Shown here one piece after another: positions 28,112-37,117 of a stretch of 64,000 nucleotides of DNA. The stretch's first letter is position 1, and each line of letters opens with the position of its first letter. Source of the stretch: Sphingopyxis indica (lineage in GTDB: Bacteria > Pseudomonadota > Alphaproteobacteria > Sphingomonadales > Sphingomonadaceae); NCBI RefSeq assembly GCF_900188185.1, contig NZ_FZPA01000001.1, positions 62,001 through 126,000 of the forward strand, in the 5' to 3' direction. The translations under genes and the position numbers were made by a program. The notes below the pieces were generated by a model that saw only the letters and a program-made list of their open reading frames with translations, did not search any database and had not been told where the DNA came from.

Positions 28112-28873
28112 TTAAAAGCGCCGTCGCCCCGCACCCCAATCGCCGGCATCGCACTGCCCGGAAAAGCTGGTCGTGGCATTGATCGTAATGCGCCCCGAGC
28201 GACGGTCGATCGTCAGCTTGGGCTTGTTCATGCCGTTGAGACGATAGCTTGCTGTGATACGGTCGGGGGTGACGACCAGATTGTTCAGATCCCACCAGCC
28301 GTGATCGTCACCCGAATGGATCGGCGGTACGAGCTTGGAGCCAAGTTGAATGCGGCCGTGATCGCCATAGAGTTCGATCTGCACGTCACTGCTGAACCCC
28401 TCGCTGGCGTTTGAAACGATATTGCTCCACTCCCATTTGTGGGTGGTGGCGTTCCACTGATAAGTTGGGTTGTTCTGCACCGTCGGACGCGATCCGCCGC
28501 CGTAGCAGATCAGTACCAGCGAATTCGGATCGCGATACCCTGGTTCGGCAGGCGGCGTGCTGCTGTGCTGCGGCGGGCTGCCGGAGGGGGCCGCGTCGCA
28601 ATTCTCGGCCGGCACCGACATCAATGTTCCATAACGGCCATCGGCCGTCGGTACGGAAAGGCAGCGGCCGGTGCGCGCGTTGTACCAAAAGGTAAAGCGC
28701 TGCTCTCCCACAACGGTCGAACGGCGCGATTCATATCCGCGCGCGAGAAGCTGCGTTTCGCCGCCAGCGGCGCGAGCGCCTTCGAGATCAGCGACGTCGG
28801 GGGAGGATTGGGCAGTGGCGACAGTTGGGAGGGCCGCGGTAGCCAGCAAAGCAACGGCGGTGGTCGAGCGCAT
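28112..28873 (-). CDS. Secreted protein of unknown function
   Basis: 253 residues with a signal peptide (about 1-22, ending ATAQS). The mature part has paired cysteines (GRCLSVP, AENCDAAP, VLICYGGG and GQCDAGDWG) and several Trp and Tyr residues. The C-terminal half reads like a beta-rich domain with DRITASYRLNGMNKPKLTIDRRSGRITI, as in small periplasmic proteins whose variable product is reported as unknown. I do not recognise a family. The ATG at 28873 is chosen for the signal peptide. It is convergent with gatB. Confidence 0.75.
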   Translation of the reverse strand: MRSTTAVALLATAALPTVATAQSSPDVADLEGARAAGGETQLLARGYESRRSTVVGEQRFTFWYNARTGRCLSVPTADGRYGTLMSVPAENCDAAPSGSPPQHSSTPPAEPGYRDPNSLVLICYGGGSRPTVQNNPTYQWNATTHKWEWSNIVSNASEGFSSDVQIELYGDHGRIQLGSKLVPPIHSGDDHGWWDLNNLVVTPDRITASYRLNGMNKPKLTIDRRSGRITINATTSFSGQCDAGDWGAGRRRF

Positions 28874-28973
28874 GGCGGGACTCCTTTTGCAAAAGCCCTG
28901 CCGAAATATCAAAGGTCACTCATTTCCCGAAACAAATTCGCTCTTGCCCGGGCATAGATGAGCCACGGGCAAT

Positions 28974-30668
28974 TCAGCGCTTCTTCGCCTTCCACACCGT
29001 CTGCCCTTCCTTCACCGTTTCCAGCACCTTGATGTCCCTGATCCCGCCCGTCGGCGTCGTCAGCGGGTTCTTGTCGAGGATCACGAAGTCGGCGAGCAGG
29101 CCGGCCTTGATCCGGCCCTTGCGGTCTTCCTCGAATATCTGCCACGCGGGGCCGGTGGTGAGCGCTTGCAGCCCCTCATAGGCGGTCAGCCGCTCGCCCT
29201 CGCCGCTGACGACGCCGGTGGGCGAGACGCGCGCCATCGAGGTCCAGAGCAGGAAGCGCGTGTCGAGCGGCGTGACGCTGAAGTCGCTATGGTTCGACGG
29301 GATCAGCCCCGCGGCGCGCGCCGAGCGGAAGGGGCTGATGAAATCGACCACTTCTTTCGGGAAATTGCTGCGGTGGACGTCGCCCCAAAACCATGTGTGG
29401 TTCGAAAAATAGGCGGGGCCGACGCCGATGCGCGCATAGTCGGCGAGCTGGTCGGGGCGCTGGAACTGCGAGTGGATGACGATCGGGCGGCGGTCGTCGG
29501 CGGCCTTGATGCCGATCGCATCGAACCCCTTGATCGCCATGTCGATCGCGGCGTCGCCGTTGGCGTGGACGAAAATCTGCCAGCCCTTGTCGTCGACCTT
29601 GCGCGCGAGCGCGTCGAATTCGTCCTGGCCGATGATCGGCTTGCCGTGCCATGGATGGTGGCCGTCGGGGCCGCCGCGCGCATAATCGCGCGTGAAAAAG
29701 GCGGTGCGTGCCTGCGGCGAGCCATCGAGGATGAACTTCACCCCGGCGAGCTTCACATGCCCGTCGTAGGTTCCGAAGCGGATGGCGGGGTCGGCGAGCA
29801 GCGCGTCGAGGCCGGTGTAAAAGGGCAGGAGCGCAAGGTCGATCTTCAGATGCGCGCGCGCTTCGGGGCTCGTGAAGAAGGCGAGGTCGGCGGGCTGGGT
29901 GGCGCCGTCCTGCGCGTGGGTATAGCCCTCGGCGAAATAGCGCTGCTGCGCCGCGTTCAGCCGCGCGAGCTTTTGCTCGGCGGTCAGCTGCGGCATCGCG
30001 GTGAGCATCAGGAAGGTCGATCTTTCGAGTAGAACGCCGGTCAGATGCCCCGCATCGTCGCGCAGCATCATGCCGCCGGGCGGCGGTTCGCTCGCGTCGC
30101 TGAGCTTCGCGGCGGCGAGTGCGGCGCTGTTCGCGACGAGCGCGTGGAGCGACTGGTGGAGCACGACGATCTTGCGGTCGGCCGCCACCGCGTCGAGTTC
30201 GGCGCGGGTAATGTGGCGCTTTTCGGCGAGATTTTCATTGTCATATTGCCAGACGATCACCCAGCCGCCGGGCGGGATCGCCTCGCGCGCGATGAAATCG
30301 CCGATGACGCGTTGCAGGCCGGCGATGTCGGTGACAGGAGCCAGCGACTTGTCCCACAGGTCGAGCCCGCCCGCCATCTGCATCGCGACGGCGAAATGCG
30401 AATGGGCGTCGATAAAGCCGGGGAGCATCGTCGCGCCGTGAAGCTCGTGGATCGCGGCGTCCTTGCCGGCGGCGGCCTCGGCGCCCGTCTCGCTGCCGAC
30501 ATAGGCGATGCGGCCGCCGCGCGTCACGACGGCTTCGACCGTCTGCGGCGTGTCGCCGTCCATCGTGACGATTGGCCCGCCGCGATAGAGCGTCGTATCC
30601 TGTCCCGCCACGGGCAGCGCCCATGCGGCGCCCAGCAGAGCGAGCGCCCCCGACCATTTCAGCATCAT
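28974..30668 (-). CDS. Exported amidohydrolase, YtcJ-like
   Basis: 564 residues with a signal peptide (about 1-22, ending VAGQD). It has the amidohydrolase metal site GFIDAHSHF (His89 and His91) and the C-terminal segment GRIKAGLLADFVILDKNPLT that ends most metal-dependent amidohydrolases. The central insertion and length put it in the YtcJ-like group (amidohydrolase family 3). Substrates of this group are mostly unknown; a periplasmic deacylase or deaminase role is possible. The start has GGGAGAGAG just upstream. It is not obviously part of an operon. Confidence 0.88.
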   Translation of the reverse strand: MMLKWSGALALLGAAWALPVAGQDTTLYRGGPIVTMDGDTPQTVEAVVTRGGRIAYVGSETGAEAAAGKDAAIHELHGATMLPGFIDAHSHFAVAMQMAGGLDLWDKSLAPVTDIAGLQRVIGDFIAREAIPPGGWVIVWQYDNENLAEKRHITRAELDAVAADRKIVVLHQSLHALVANSAALAAAKLSDASEPPPGGMMLRDDAGHLTGVLLERSTFLMLTAMPQLTAEQKLARLNAAQQRYFAEGYTHAQDGATQPADLAFFTSPEARAHLKIDLALLPFYTGLDALLADPAIRFGTYDGHVKLAGVKFILDGSPQARTAFFTRDYARGGPDGHHPWHGKPIIGQDEFDALARKVDDKGWQIFVHANGDAAIDMAIKGFDAIGIKAADDRRPIVIHSQFQRPDQLADYARIGVGPAYFSNHTWFWGDVHRSNFPKEVVDFISPFRSARAAGLIPSNHSDFSVTPLDTRFLLWTSMARVSPTGVVSGEGERLTAYEGLQALTTGPAWQIFEEDRKGRIKAGLLADFVILDKNPLTTPTGGIRDIKVLETVKEGQTVWKAKKR

Positions 30669-30727
30669 TCTCTCTCCCTGCCGCAACTCTGGCGGCGGGA
30701 GAGGTCGCCGGTCAAGTGGTTAGAATA

Positions 30728-30919
30728 CTAAATTTGCGACTGCTGCGGCAGTTCGTCGGGGCCGCGTCCGGGCTCGTCCACGTCGCCGCCGCCGGGGTGG
30801 CCGGGGACCTCGGCGGGCTGTCCGGGCGGTCCTTCGGGCGGGGCGGGACGCGCGGGGGTTTCGGGCGGCGACTGGGGTTCGATCTTGTCGGGCTGCGGCT
30901 TGGGATAGGGGTCGGCCAT
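30728..30919 (-). CDS. Small proline-rich protein of unknown function
   Basis: 63 residues, about a third proline, with no cysteine and no hydrophobic segment. It begins MADPYPKPQPDKIEPQSPPE and is acidic overall, so it is probably disordered. The ATG has GAGGAGAC upstream. I do not recognise a family. It may be a real conserved short gene, but biased composition in a GC-rich genome could also give such a frame by chance. Between 30920 and 31089 I see only the flank of the tRNA gene. Confidence 0.5.
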   Translation of the reverse strand: MADPYPKPQPDKIEPQSPPETPARPAPPEGPPGQPAEVPGHPGGGDVDEPGRGPDELPQQSQI

Positions 30920-31089
30920 CGTCTGTCTCCTCGCGCCTCAAAACGCTCGGACGCGCACCTCGTTCCGGCCGGTGCGTTTCGCGGCGTTCGCCCTTGCCCT
31001 CGGCGTCCCGTCTGCTATAGCGCCGCCCGGCCCGCACGGGCGTGTGCGGTACAGCGCATGACTTCGTGCAGCCCGGCCGAAAGCTCTGA

Positions 31090-31174
31090 GCGGGCGTGGC
31101 GGAATTGGTAGACGCGCTGGTTTTAGGTACCAGTATCGCAAGATGTGGGGGTTCGAGTCCCTTCGCCCGCACCA
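31090..31174 (+). tRNA. tRNA-Leu (anticodon UAG)
   Basis: An 85-base class II tRNA with encoded CCA. The acceptor stem GCGGGCG pairs with CGCCCGC (31164-31170), followed by A and CCA. The anticodon arm is CTGGT-TTTAGGT-ACCAG, giving anticodon TAG at loop positions 34-36, which reads CUN leucine codons. The T arm carries GGTTCGAGTCC, and the long variable arm expected for leucine is present. Confidence 0.97.
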
Positions 31175-31234
31175 GCCCCGCAGCAGCGCAGGCCGGGACG
31201 TTACGAGATTTTGAGTAAGGATTAGACCAAGGCA

Positions 31235-32848
31235 ATGAAGACCGTCGAAACGCTGAACGAAGGCCTGAAGCGCGAATATCGCCTGACCATCACCGCCAAG
31301 GATATCGACGCGCGCGTCGACGACGAGGTCAAGAGCATCGCGCCGACCGTGCGCATGCCCGGCTTCCGCCCCGGCAAGGTGCCGCCGAATTTGATCCGCA
31401 AGATGCACGGCGAGGCACTGTCGGCCGACGCGCTGAACAAGGCGATCGACCAGGGCGTTCGCGACCTGATGAACCAGGAAAAGCTGCGCCCGGCGCTGCA
31501 ACCCGCGGTGTCGCTCGGCGACGGCTATGAGCGCGGCAAGGATGCCGAGATCACCGTCGCATTGGAAGTGCTGCCCGAGATCGAGGCGCCCTCGATCGAC
31601 GGCCTGACGCTCGAGCGCCTGACCGTCCCCGCCGACGACAAGGCGGTGATGGCCAAGATCGAGGAATTCGCCGCGCAGATGAAGCGCTTCGAGGATGCGC
31701 CGAAGACGAAGAAGGCCGCGACCGGCGACCAGGTGATCATCGACTTCGCCGGCAGCGTCGACGGCACCCCCTTCGACGGCGGCACCGGCGAGGATATGGC
31801 GGTCGAAATCGGCTCGGGCCAGCTCATCCCCGGCTTCGAGGATCAGCTCGTCGGCGTGAAGGCCGGCGACGAAAAGACCGTCAAGGTGACCTTCCCCGAG
31901 GAATATCCGGTCGAAAATCTGAAGGGCAAGGATGCCGAATTCGCCGTGACGGTGAAGACGGTCAAGGTGCCCGCCGACAGCAAGATCGACGACGAGTTCG
32001 CCAAGTCGCTCGGCCTCGAAAGCCTCGACAAGCTCAAGGAACTGATGAAGGATCAGGTCGAGCAGGAGCATAACGGGCTGACGCGCACCTATATGAAGCG
32101 CAAGCTGCTCGACCAGCTCGCCGCGTCGCACGACTTCGAGGTCCCCCCGACGATGGTCGAGGCCGAATTCAACCAGATCTGGCAGCAGCTCGAGCACGAG
32201 GCCAGCCACGAGGAAGATCCCGAGGCGGCGAAGGCCGAGCTTGAAAAGGATCGCGACGAATATCGCAGCATCGCGGTGCGCCGCGTCCGCTTGGGGCTTC
32301 TGCTCTCCGAAATCGGCCAGGCGCACGGCGTCCAGGTGTCGAACCAGGAAATGCAGCGGCTGATCATGCAGGCGGCGCAGCAATATCGCCCCGAAGATCG
32401 CCAGCGCTTCGTCGAATATGTCCAGCAGGACGCGCTCGCCGCCGCACAGCTGCGCGCACCGCTTTATGAGGACAAGGTCGTCGACTTCCTGTTCGACAAG
32501 GCCGAGATCAGCGACCGCGAAGTGACCCGCGAAGAACTCGAAGCGGCGATCGAAGCCGACGAGGAGCATGTCCACGGTCCGGGCTGCGGCCATGATCACG
32601 ACGAAAAGCCGGCCAAGAAGCCGGCGGCCAAGAAGCCCGCAGCCAAGAAGGCGGCCGGGCCCAAGGACGATGCGGCCGAACCCGCCGAGCCGAAGAAGGC
32701 TCCGGCCAAGAAGGCCGCGGCTGCGAAAGCGGAGGACAAGCCCGCCGCCGCTGCCAAGAAGGCGCCCGCGAAAGCAAAGGCCGACGCCGACGCAAAGCCG
32801 GCTGCGAAGAAGGCCCCGGCCAAAAAGGCTGCGCCCGCGAAGAAATAA
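31235..32848 (+). CDS. tig: Trigger factor with long Lys/Ala-rich C-terminal tail
   Basis: A 537-residue ribosome-associated chaperone and prolyl isomerase. The ribosome-binding signature GFRPGKVP is at residues 43-50; an FKBP-type domain covers about 160-245 (GDQVIIDFAGSVDGTPFDGG); the chaperone arms follow to about 440. E. coli trigger factor has 432 residues. Here a His-rich segment HVHGPGCGHDHD (445-456) is followed by an 80-residue tail of AKKPAAKK- and KKAPAKK-type repeats, histone-H1-like. The start ATG has AAGGA at 31215-31219 and an AGACCAAGG stretch upstream. Confidence 0.95.
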   Translation: MKTVETLNEGLKREYRLTITAKDIDARVDDEVKSIAPTVRMPGFRPGKVPPNLIRKMHGEALSADALNKAIDQGVRDLMNQEKLRPALQPAVSLGDGYERGKDAEITVALEVLPEIEAPSIDGLTLERLTVPADDKAVMAKIEEFAAQMKRFEDAPKTKKAATGDQVIIDFAGSVDGTPFDGGTGEDMAVEIGSGQLIPGFEDQLVGVKAGDEKTVKVTFPEEYPVENLKGKDAEFAVTVKTVKVPADSKIDDEFAKSLGLESLDKLKELMKDQVEQEHNGLTRTYMKRKLLDQLAASHDFEVPPTMVEAEFNQIWQQLEHEASHEEDPEAAKAELEKDRDEYRSIAVRRVRLGLLLSEIGQAHGVQVSNQEMQRLIMQAAQQYRPEDRQRFVEYVQQDALAAAQLRAPLYEDKVVDFLFDKAEISDREVTREELEAAIEADEEHVHGPGCGHDHDEKPAKKPAAKKPAAKKAAGPKDDAAEPAEPKKAPAKKAAAAKAEDKPAAAAKKAPAKAKADADAKPAAKKAPAKKAAPAKK

Positions 32849-32870
32849 GGGTCGCGAGGCTGGAAATCGA

Positions 32871-32904
32871 AAGGCCGGGTGGAGGATGCTCCGCCCGGCC
32901 TTTT
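32871..32904 (+). terminator. Intrinsic terminator after tig
   Basis: A 14-bp stem (AAGGCCGGGTGGAG against CTCCGCCCGGCCTT, one G-T pair) with a GATG loop ends in TTTT. It lies 22 bases after the tig stop. Confidence 0.9.
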
Positions 32905-33015
32905 GCTGTTCGTGGTGGCGGGCGGGCGGCGGCTCCATATGGTTGGCCCGCGATGACGACGGTGGGGTGTTGTCCGTTATCGACCGGTAGGCGACGATCG
33001 GCATTTCATAACCTT

Positions 33016-33092
33016 GTCATTCCCGCGAAAGCGGGAATCCAGAGCGTGCGCCGGCTGACTCCACACTGGATTCCCGCTTTCGCGGGCACACC
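33016..33092. repeat. Palindromic repeat between tig and the dipeptidase gene
   Basis: The left half (TCATTCCCGCGAAAGCGGGA then ATCCAGAG) is mirrored by the right half (CTGGAT then TCCCGCTTTCGCGGGCACA). Each half is itself a hairpin with a GAAAG or CTTTC centre. This is a fifth repeat family in the window. The surrounding stretch 32905-33263 has no gene I can support. Confidence 0.8.
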
Positions 33093-33263
33093 TTTATTAT
33101 AAACGCTGGAGGCGTCGATATAGCGAGCCGACGACGGCGATATCATTGGAGCGATCCACAATGCGGATGAACTGTCGGTCTGCGGAGCGGCGAGCACTCC
33201 AGCTTCGGTATCAAGAAATTGCACCGCAGATCCTTAAGGTCAGGACGCCACTTATTTATCCGC

Positions 33264-34505
33264 TTATCTCGCCGGCATGACCATTGCTTCGTTCGCGGCG
33301 AGGACGCGGAGGATGTTGCCCGACCAGATTTTGGCGATATCCTCCTCCTTGTATCCGGCGTCGAGCAGCGCTTTGGTGATCCGCGGGATCCGCGCGACGT
33401 CCTCCATGCCCGCGACGCCGCCACCGCCGTCCCAATCGAGGCCGATGCCGACGTGATCGGGGCCCACCACCTCCAGCGCGTGCAACAGATGCTTCATGAA
33501 ATCATCGAAACTGGGCCGGCCGGTGTCGGGATAGAGCCGGTCGATTTCGCGTCGCTGCGCGATCAGCGTGTCGCGCTGCGCCTTGGTCATCCCCTCCTCT
33601 CGCATCGAGGCGAATAGCGCGCGCATCGCCTTTTGCCGTTCCGGGTTTGGCGCGGCCGCGCGCAAGTAGCTGCCGAACGAGTTGATCTGGATCACCCCGC
33701 CCTTGGCCGCGAGCGCGCGCAGCCGGTCGTCGTCGATATTGCGCGGATGATCGTAGATCGCCTTGCAGCCGGAATGCGACAGGATGATCGGCGCTTTCGA
33801 CAGGCGCAGGAGATCGTCAAACGTCTTGTCCGAACTGTGCGATGCGTCGGGCACGATGCCGAGCCGGTTCATTTCGGCAAGGAGCTGGATACCCAGCGGG
33901 CTGAGCCCGCCCCAATGTCCGCCGGCCGGATCGGTCGCGCTGTCGGCAAACTGGTTGTTGGCGAAATGGGCAAAGCCGATGAGGCGAACGCCCATGTCAT
34001 GAAAGGTCTGGACCAGGCTGACGTCGTCGCCGAGCGGATAGGCGTTCTCCATCGACATATAGACGATGCGCTTGCCCTCGGCGGCAATCCTTGCGGCATC
34101 CCCCGCCCGCGTCGCGAGCACGAAATTGGCGGGGTCGGCGGCGATCATCTCGCGGATCACGACGCCGCGCATGATTGCAAAATTGGTCGCCTTTTCGAGA
34201 CTCGCGCTGTCGAGCGGCCCCTGCGGCGTATAAATCGCCCAGAAACCGCCGTCGAGACCGCCTTTTTTCATGCGCGGCAGGTCGACCTGGGTGAAATCGG
34301 CATCGACGTCATGCTCCTCCTCGATCGACCAGCCTTCGTTCGCGAGCGATGCCGGCGTGTCGAGATGCGTGTCGAGCGTGAGCAGCCGGTCGTGAATGGC
34401 CATGACGGTGGGAGGCACGATGCCCTCCTTTGCCCCGGCCGATGCCGTCGCCGACACCGCCAGCAATGCGGCGGCGGCAAGCGGATGCGTCGGTCGCAGC
34501 GGCAT
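33264..34505 (-). CDS. Exported membrane-dipeptidase (renal dipeptidase family M19)
   Basis: 413 residues with a signal peptide (about 1-23). M19 zinc dipeptidases cut dipeptides, including Cys-Gly and some with D-residues. The first zinc ligands are in LTLDTHLDTP (His47 and Asp49); the bridging Glu and later His are in IVYMSMENAYPLG, VPDASHSSD and IILSHSGCKAI. The C-terminal DHVGIGLDWDGGGGV carries the conserved Asp. The ATG at 34505 begins 2 bases after the stop of the upstream TonB receptor, so the pair is co-translated and uptake and cleavage are probably linked. Confidence 0.92.
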   Translation of the reverse strand: MPLRPTHPLAAAALLAVSATASAGAKEGIVPPTVMAIHDRLLTLDTHLDTPASLANEGWSIEEEHDVDADFTQVDLPRMKKGGLDGGFWAIYTPQGPLDSASLEKATNFAIMRGVVIREMIAADPANFVLATRAGDAARIAAEGKRIVYMSMENAYPLGDDVSLVQTFHDMGVRLIGFAHFANNQFADSATDPAGGHWGGLSPLGIQLLAEMNRLGIVPDASHSSDKTFDDLLRLSKAPIILSHSGCKAIYDHPRNIDDDRLRALAAKGGVIQINSFGSYLRAAAPNPERQKAMRALFASMREEGMTKAQRDTLIAQRREIDRLYPDTGRPSFDDFMKHLLHALEVVGPDHVGIGLDWDGGGGVAGMEDVARIPRITKALLDAGYKEEDIAKIWSGNILRVLAANEAMVMPAR

Positions 34506-34507
34506 CC

Positions 34508-36898
34508 TCAATATTCCGCCGAAAGGGTCAGCTGAAAGGTGCGAGGCGACAACGGACGGAAGAAGCCGTCGCCGGTCAGCGATGCGCCGATGAAGGACAA
34601 GACATCCTTGTCGAACAGATTGTCGACATTGACCCGCGCCTTCACGCTCTTCAGCGGGCCGACGGAGAGGCCGTCGCCGACATCGACATAGGCGCTGAAA
34701 ACGGCGAAACCCGGCACACTGGAACCCGGCGTATTTTCGAAGGTCGACCAGCGCTTGCTGGTATATTTGCCCGAGAGATTGGCGACGAGCCAGCTTGCCG
34801 GTTCGATCGTGATCCCACCGTTGACGATCCATTTCGCGCTGTCGGGAAGATATTTGCCGTCGAGCAGATAGGTGCGTGCCGGCGTCACCACATCGTCCTG
34901 GAACTTGGCGATATTGTAAGTGGCATTGAGGTTGAAATAGGCCAATCCGTTGAGGAATTCCGGCTTGTAGGAGCCGGTAAACTCCAGGCCATAGGCCTCG
35001 ACCGTTCCGACATTCTGGAAATAGGTTTCGGTGCCGCTGATCGCTCCGGGCAGCGGCGTGCTGAAGGCCTGAATGCGGTTCTTGAACCTGGTATAATAGC
35101 CGGCGAGAGCGGCGTAAAATTGCGGTTGGTTGGTGCGGACGCCAAGCTCGAAATTTTCGGCCCTTTCGGCATCGGGTGCCGGAACGAAGGCGGACGAACT
35201 GCTCAGCGTCGTCGAATAAATATCGTCCATCCCCTTCGGAAACGCCATATTCTGCGAATAGGAGGCGAAGAGCTGGGTGCGGCGGTCGAACTTGTAGACA
35301 AGACCCGCCTGCGGCAGGAACCAGTCGGTATATTTCGCCGTCCCGACCTGCGGACCATAGCCGGGCACGCCGACCCCGCCGACGACGCGATAATAGTCGT
35401 TGTAGTCGCGATAGCCGTTCAGCATATAGTCGACCGACAGCCCCTTGAAACCGGCCGTCAGCGCCAGCGCATCGTCCATCAGCGACAATGTATCCTTGAC
35501 GAAGATCTGGGTCGTGTCACGCTTCGAGCGATAATCGCGGCGGAAGTAGATGACTTCGTCAGGCACCGGAGCGCTTGCGGGCGAACCGTCGACCGTGTTG
35601 AGGCGCCGCTGTGTCCGGTGATATTTGTCGGTTTCCATCCAGACGCCGGCTTCGAGCATATTGGCGCCGATTTCCCAGTGCAGCTTGGTGGTCACCCCAT
35701 AGCGATCGCCGCCGACCCCCGAGAGACCATAGGCGGTGCCGCGCGGCGCCGTAACCGGCAGGCCCGCGGCCAGTTGCGGAGCGTAGCGAGCGAGAACGCT
35801 CGAATAGCTTTCGGGCGAGACGCCATAGCCGTCCTTGTCTTCCCAATAAGCCGTCGCCTCGGCCCAGACCCCGTCGGCAATCCCGGCATGAAAGGTGCCA
35901 CCGTAGAGCTTGTCGTTGCGCACATTGATCGCGAGGGCATAGGTATAAGTGTAATTGGGGTTGGAATAGGGGATGCCCGCCACCGTGGGCGTGAAATTCG
36001 GTTCTGTCGGCGGCGGCACGTCGATATAGCCGCGATCGCGCCCGGTCTTGCCGCCAAGATCGGGCGTGGCCGACAAATAGGTCGCGCGGCTCAGAAACGG
36101 CGAGTCATAATCGAAAAAGTCGTTGGACACGAATTTGAAGCGCGCCCAGCTGTCGCCGCCCAGATCGGCGGTCAGCTGCGCTTCCCAATGTTCGCGGTCG
36201 ACGGTGCCGAAGCCGCGCCAGAGGTCGCTGTCGAGCTTGGTCCGGCTGACATAGGCCTTGAAGGGCCCGACCCGGCCCGTCGACAGGCGGATGAACGTCC
36301 GCTTCATGTCGTCCTCGCCAAAGCTTTGCGCGACGAACAGGCCAAGTTCCTCCTGCGGCGCGATCGTTATATATTCGACGACCGGGCCCAGCGAGGCATA
36401 GCTTGGGACGCTGACGTCGCCGGCGCCGACAGAGGCTTCGACGCGGGCGAGATTTTCATTGTCGACATAGCGGAATACCGGGCTGCCGCCGAAAGCGTCG
36501 CTACGGCCGAGCGGGATACCGTCGATCGTGAAGCCGATCTGGTCGAGATTGAAGGCGCGCGCCTGTACGCTGTTGCCGAATTCATAGAGGCCGAGGGCGC
36601 CGTCGGTCTGGACGTTGAAGCCGGGGAGCGTTTCGAGCATCTTGAGACCCGAAATGCCCGACGGCGCGGACAACAGGGCGTCGCGCGTGACCGCCACCGT
36701 GTTCGTCACCCGGTCGACGCCGATCGTTTCCGATGCCTCCGACACGCGGCGGCCGGACACGACGATTTCGGTTCCGTCGGCGGCTGGATTCTCCTCCGCC
36801 TCTTCGGCGGCATAGGTCGCCTGCGGCAGACCGACCGCCACGGCCACGGCGAACAGGCAATTGCCCGGTCGCAAGAAATGATCCCTGTTCCTGGTCAT
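34508..36898 (-). CDS. TonB-dependent receptor (paired with the dipeptidase)
   Basis: A 796-residue outer-membrane receptor. It has a signal peptide (about 1-31), a TonB-box-like EIVVSGRR, a plug domain (about 60-180: GISGLKMLETLPGFNVQT and IDGIPLGRSD) and a 22-strand-type barrel ending in an aromatic residue (LTLSAEY). Substrate cannot be read from sequence, but the dipeptidase starts 2 bases after its stop, and an exported aminotransferase lies upstream, so peptides or amino-acid derivatives are the best guess. The 219 bases upstream have no recognisable operator. Confidence 0.93.
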   Translation of the reverse strand: MTRNRDHFLRPGNCLFAVAVAVGLPQATYAAEEAEENPAADGTEIVVSGRRVSEASETIGVDRVTNTVAVTRDALLSAPSGISGLKMLETLPGFNVQTDGALGLYEFGNSVQARAFNLDQIGFTIDGIPLGRSDAFGGSPVFRYVDNENLARVEASVGAGDVSVPSYASLGPVVEYITIAPQEELGLFVAQSFGEDDMKRTFIRLSTGRVGPFKAYVSRTKLDSDLWRGFGTVDREHWEAQLTADLGGDSWARFKFVSNDFFDYDSPFLSRATYLSATPDLGGKTGRDRGYIDVPPPTEPNFTPTVAGIPYSNPNYTYTYALAINVRNDKLYGGTFHAGIADGVWAEATAYWEDKDGYGVSPESYSSVLARYAPQLAAGLPVTAPRGTAYGLSGVGGDRYGVTTKLHWEIGANMLEAGVWMETDKYHRTQRRLNTVDGSPASAPVPDEVIYFRRDYRSKRDTTQIFVKDTLSLMDDALALTAGFKGLSVDYMLNGYRDYNDYYRVVGGVGVPGYGPQVGTAKYTDWFLPQAGLVYKFDRRTQLFASYSQNMAFPKGMDDIYSTTLSSSSAFVPAPDAERAENFELGVRTNQPQFYAALAGYYTRFKNRIQAFSTPLPGAISGTETYFQNVGTVEAYGLEFTGSYKPEFLNGLAYFNLNATYNIAKFQDDVVTPARTYLLDGKYLPDSAKWIVNGGITIEPASWLVANLSGKYTSKRWSTFENTPGSSVPGFAVFSAYVDVGDGLSVGPLKSVKARVNVDNLFDKDVLSFIGASLTGDGFFRPLSPRTFQLTLSAEY

Positions 36899-37117
36899 CG
36901 AAGATCCCCTTTGGTTTTGCGGCGCGGCATCGTCGCGCCAGCCTTGATCTTCTCCCGCTTGTTTCGCGACAGGCGCTCTCCGGCGCCTTGTCGGTTGCGA
37001 TCAGCTGCCTGTGCCGCCGGTTGGTTCAGGCTATTGCGAGCATCGAACATCCGATGAGAAGGCTGACGCTCCGCGTTCGAAATGCAGCAAGCGAAGCCTC
37101 GGTCATTCGGATCGTGC

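Noticed and set aside
31090..33092. tRNA-Leu as an integration site for the 33-50 kb cluster
   Set aside because: Trigger factor and its terminator lie between the tRNA and the cluster, and no integrase or repeated tRNA end was found.
34430..37057. An 875-codon plus-strand frame over the dipeptidase-linked TonB receptor
   Set aside because: It is antisense to a receptor with signal peptide, plug and barrel; the plus-strand translation has no family features.
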